Source of the DNA: an uncultured Opitutia bacterium
GTDB taxonomy: Bacteria; Verrucomicrobiota; Verrucomicrobiia; Opitutales; Opitutaceae
Reading direction: 5' to 3'
DNA: 9,288 nt
Assembly (NCBI GenBank): GCA_903938935.1
Contig: CAJAFD010000029.1
Location: 1 to 9,288, forward strand
Within the stretch, counting starts at the first letter, position 1. Every line of letters starts with the position of its first letter. This document shows, piece by piece, positions 7,501-9,288 of this stretch. A program made the position numbers and the translations under genes. The notes beneath the pieces are model-generated. The model had not been told where the DNA came from. It searched no databases and saw nothing but the letters and a program-made list of their open reading frames with translations.

Positions 7501-7684
7501 TCGCCGCCATCGTATCCGGACTCGCGCCCGGCAATGATGCGTTGACGCGGATCGTCGGAAAATCGACCTGCGGCAACGGCGACACGGGCAACAACCCGTA
7601 CGCGAGCACGCCCACGAGCACGAGCGCGACCGCGATCAAGCCACTCGCCACCGGCCGCCGAATGAAGGGACGCGAGAGATTCAT
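4589..7684 (-). CDS. mdtC: RND efflux pump inner-membrane subunit, MdtC type
   Basis: Proton-driven drug/toxicant exporter of the inner membrane (HAE1 RND family), working with a periplasmic adaptor and an outer-membrane channel. The product is 1031 residues, full length. It has the TM1 region (about 11-33) and the periplasmic porter start PLPQVDFPTIRV (36-47), then RDINGAARDVQAAINAA (99-115). A TM2-TM6 block (about 338-490) includes GFSLNNLSLMALIVAAGLVV (381-400) and the proton-relay pair Asp401-Asp402. A second porter half follows, then TM8-TM12 with LYESLIHPLTILSTLPSAG (872-890), the TM10 Lys921 in VMKNAILMIDFA, and VPVVYLWLDR near the end. It tracks E. coli MdtC closely across its length, including GGSSLPAVRV (178-187), which is why I choose MdtC over AcrB. 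The ATG at 7684 overlaps the upstream stop (TGATG); a GTG one codon earlier is the alternative. No mdtD-like gene follows, since sucD ends convergently 63 bp away. The actual substrate is unknown. Confidence 0.93.
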   Translation of the reverse strand: MNLSRPFIRRPVASGLIAVALVLVGVLAYGLLPVSPLPQVDFPTIRVNASLPGASPDTMAASVSAPLERALGGIAGVSGIYSDSRQGSTSITLEFVLGRDINGAARDVQAAINAARGQLPSGMPGNPTFKKSNPSQAPIMALALNSPNLAPGALYDLAVTVLAQKIAQINGVGEVSVGGSSLPAVRVQLNPHALSHYGIALDEVRRAISATNSVRPRGVVEAGDRQWEVQLSGQLRHASEYHNLVIRYRDGAPVRLGDVATITDSIEDRYSSGFHNGRPAVTLLISRQPGANIIATIDAINAQLPALRALVPVDAGLDVVMDRSPGIRGTLRESQKTLAIASGLVMLVVFLFLGSARAALIPCLAIPVSLIGTLAIMYLYGFSLNNLSLMALIVAAGLVVDDAIVVLENISRHIERGLSPFRAALKGSSEVGFTLLAMNLSLVAVFVSILFMGGLVEKLFREFSITLAAAMLVSLVVSLTLTPSLCARILVRHGSQPMGGFRRRTEAAFEALKNGYARTLAWVLEHATLTLIILLGTIALNVSLYIAIPKGFLPQQDTGTLQGFVRGDDAFSFQVMQPKVEVFRRHLLADPAISDVIGSAGGATGLGNARLTIRLKPLAERKISANDVVNRIRATAPIVAGAQLYLFGAQDIDSPRMSDSTSYSLSLMSAEMPLLREWTPKIAAALRELPELTDIDAPSEGGTTRVMLTIDREAARRLGVDMQMVTSVLNSSFSQRQIATLYDRLNQYRVIMELAPQYTADPAVLKQVQVIGANGEQVPLSAFTRYDYSLVDDRVRHRSQFAAENIGFALAPDVSLEQALAAIDKAMGKILLPTEIQTELSGAAQGFQKSLQSQPFLILGVLVAVYLVLGILYESLIHPLTILSTLPSAGLGALLALRLTGTEFTLIALLGLFLLIGIVMKNAILMIDFAIDTERRNALSPRAAIFEAAQMRLRPILMTNFAALLGAFPLVLAAGEGVELRRPLGLAIVGGLAVSQLLTLYTVPVVYLWLDRVRLKFRRQPTVATTNPAVG

Positions 7685-7686
7685 CA
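7682..7686 (-). promoter_or_regulatory. TGATG stop/start overlap joining the two pump genes
   Basis: Read on the - strand, the TGA stop of the upstream mdtB-like gene (7686-7684) shares its final A with the ATG of the mdtC-like gene (7684-7682). A GTG directly before (7687-7685) is in the same frame and would give one extra Met and a 4-base GTGA overlap. Either way the genes are positioned for translational coupling, which fits two subunits needed in a fixed ratio in one trimer. No strong purine-rich site precedes the start. Confidence 0.8.
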
Positions 7687-9288
7687 CGAAGCATCCGCCG
7701 CAGCGCGCGGTTTGACCAAACGCGCCCGCAGTCGGTCAAAATACAGATAAACCACTGGGGTCGTGAACAGCGTCAGCACTTGGCTCACGAGCAGTCCGCC
7801 GACCATCACGAGACCCAGCGGTTGCCGCAACTCGGCGCCTGAGCCGGAAGAAAACATCAGCGGCAACGCGCCGAAAAGCGCCGCGAGCGTCGTCATTAAA
7901 ATCGGCCTAAACCGCTGCAACGCCGCTTGGTGAATAGCTTTCTCCGGCGACAAACCTTGGCGGCGCGTCGCCTCGAGCGCGAAGTCCACCATCATGATGC
8001 CGTTTTTCTTCACCAATCCGATGAGCAGAATAATGCCAATGATCGCGATCATGTCCAAGGGCCGACCCGTGACCCACAAGGCCAGCAACGCACCAACCGC
8101 TGCCGAGGGTAGCGTGGAAAGAATCGTGATCGGATGAATCAAGCTCTCGTACAAGACGCCGAGCACGATGTACATCGTCACCACCGCGGCCAAAATCAGC
8201 CACAAGGTACTGGAAAGCGACGAGCGAAACGCCCGCGCCGCGCCTTCGAAACGCATTTCAATCGCCGCCGGCAACTCCACCGCGCGCACCGTGCGCTCAA
8301 TCGCCTCGACCGCGTCCCCCAGCGACGCCCGTGGACCGAGATTGAAGGAAACACTCACCGAGGGGAATTGCCCCACGTGATTGATAAGTAGCGTCGTCGG
8401 CCGCTCGCTCACGCGCGCGATGCTCGACAACGGCACCGGTTGACCGCTGCGCGTGCGCACAAAAAGCGAGGTCAACGCCTCCGGCCCCTTCGAGAGACGC
8501 GGGTCGATTTCCATCACGACGCGGTATTGGCTCGCCTGGGTGAAGAGCGTCGAAATCTGCCGCTGGCCAAATGCGCTGTAGAGCGTGTCGTCGATATCCG
8601 CCATCGTCACGCCCAGCCGACTCGCGGCATCGCGGTCGATTTCCAAAAATGCCTGCAACCCACGGTTCTGTAGATCGCTCGCCACATCGGAAAGCGCGGG
8701 CGCATCTTCCAAGGCCGCGATCAACTGCGGCACCCATTCCTGCAACAGCTGCTCATCGGGACAGGTGAGCGTAAATTGAAACTGCGTGCGGCTCACGCGA
8801 TCCTCAATCGTGAGTTCTTGCACGGGCTGAAAATACGCCGTGATGCCGGAAACGGCGCGCACCGCCACACGCAGTCGATCGATAATCTGGTTCGCGGTTT
8901 CACGACGCTCTTCATGCGCTTTCAAATTAACCAACATCCGGCCGCTGTTGAGCGTGGCGTTGGTGCCGTCCACGCCGATAAACGACGACAAGCTGCGCAC
9001 CGTCGGATCTTCGAGAATTTTAGCCGCGAGGGCTTGTTGCCGTTCGGCCATCGCGGCAAACGACACGGATTGCGGCGCGTCGGTCACGACTTGGATCGCG
9101 GCGTTGTCTTGCACCGGGAAAAAGCCTTTCGGCACGATCACATAAAGCCCCGCCGTCACGAGCACCGTGCCGATGGTGACGCCAAGCGTGAGTTGCTGAT
9201 GTTCCAACACCCAGTCGAGCCAGCGGCCGTAGCGCGCGATGACCGCGTCGAGAAATCCCGGCGCCGCGTGGGCGTGCGCGTCGGTCGC
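7684..9288 (-). CDS. mdtB: RND efflux pump inner-membrane subunit, MdtB type, C-terminal half
   Basis: Partner subunit of the downstream MdtC-type protein; only the last 534 residues lie in the window, and the frame is open through 9288. The visible part starts in the cytoplasmic segment after TM6, passes TM7 (LTLGVTIGTVLVTAGLYVIV, about 33-52) and PKGFFPVQDNAAIQ, and runs through the second porter half. That half has SSFIGVDGTNATLNSGRM (about 101-118), DRVSRTQFQFTL (about 163-174) and SAFGQRQISTLFTQASQYRV (about 238-257). TM8-TM12 follow, with LYESLIHPITILSTLPSA, the Lys pair of GLVKKNGIMMVDFAL (about 424-438) and LTLFTTPVVYLYFDRL. The order of blocks, with VGVDGTN-like and SRTQYQFTL-like signatures, follows E. 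coli MdtB. The gene order B then C also matches mdtABCD. The Asp pair of TM4 lies outside the window. The adaptor (mdtA-like) would be expected upstream, beyond 9288; I cannot see it. Confidence 0.92.
   Translation of the reverse strand, partial: ATDAHAHAAPGFLDAVIARYGRWLDWVLEHQQLTLGVTIGTVLVTAGLYVIVPKGFFPVQDNAAIQVVTDAPQSVSFAAMAERQQALAAKILEDPTVRSLSSFIGVDGTNATLNSGRMLVNLKAHEERRETANQIIDRLRVAVRAVSGITAYFQPVQELTIEDRVSRTQFQFTLTCPDEQLLQEWVPQLIAALEDAPALSDVASDLQNRGLQAFLEIDRDAASRLGVTMADIDDTLYSAFGQRQISTLFTQASQYRVVMEIDPRLSKGPEALTSLFVRTRSGQPVPLSSIARVSERPTTLLINHVGQFPSVSVSFNLGPRASLGDAVEAIERTVRAVELPAAIEMRFEGAARAFRSSLSSTLWLILAAVVTMYIVLGVLYESLIHPITILSTLPSAAVGALLALWVTGRPLDMIAIIGIILLIGLVKKNGIMMVDFALEATRRQGLSPEKAIHQAALQRFRPILMTTLAALFGALPLMFSSGSGAELRQPLGLVMVGGLLVSQVLTLFTTPVVYLYFDRLRARLVKPRAAADAS

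Noticed and set aside
7685..7687. GTG as the start of the mdtC-like gene
   Set aside because: The ATG directly after it forms a standard TGATG overlap and gives the usual short N-terminus; the GTG remains possible but adds only one residue.
5048..8145. Near-identical DNA stretches in the two pump genes (CGGATGAATCAAGCT at 5048-5062 and 8131-8145)
   Set aside because: These encode the conserved LIHP segment after TM8 in both paralogues. The similarity reflects shared protein ancestry and is not a mobile or regulatory repeat.

Overview
The window looks like chromosomal core-genome DNA from a GC-rich Gram-negative bacterium. The best guess is a member of Verrucomicrobiota close to Opitutaceae. 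The reasons are an HPr kinase beside envelope-spanning RND efflux genes, starts without Shine-Dalgarno sequences, and a conserved-looking helix-turn-helix protein beside sucCD. This placement is an inference from gene content and style, with no marker gene to confirm it. I see no mobile element, CRISPR array, tRNA, rRNA or sign of recent gene transfer.

Layout. The left part (3-1658, + strand) holds the end of hprK (HPr kinase/phosphorylase, N-terminus cut by the window edge) and a complete rph (RNase PH), closed by a strong rho-independent terminator at 1702-1743. A 172-residue protein with an N-terminal helix-turn-helix lies on the - strand (1735-2253), convergent with rph and divergent from the next operon. 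It resembles the phage CII-like regulator type. sucC and sucD (2400-4525, + strand, 20-bp gap) encode the two subunits of succinyl-CoA synthetase and end in a second strong terminator at 4556-4589. The right half (4589-9288, - strand) holds two RND pump subunits in the order mdtB-like (N-terminal half outside the window) then mdtC-like (complete), joined by a TGATG stop/start overlap.

How the genes relate. sucCD make the TCA-cycle step that yields ATP or GTP. The HTH protein, transcribed away from them across a 146-bp gap, is a natural candidate regulator of itself, of sucCD or of both, but nothing in the sequence proves this. hprK and rph share a strand without an intervening terminator and may be cotranscribed. 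The pump pair belongs to the MdtBC type, in which two different RND subunits form one trimer working with a periplasmic adaptor, probably encoded beyond 9288, and an outer-membrane channel.

No completely new system is evident. The most notable points are the HTH protein, a consistent excess of C on the + strand at third codon positions whichever strand the gene is on, C/T-rich leaders in place of Shine-Dalgarno sites, terminators whose T-tracts touch or enter the opposing gene, and a seven-residue insertion in SucD. There is no gene-free stretch longer than 300 bases.
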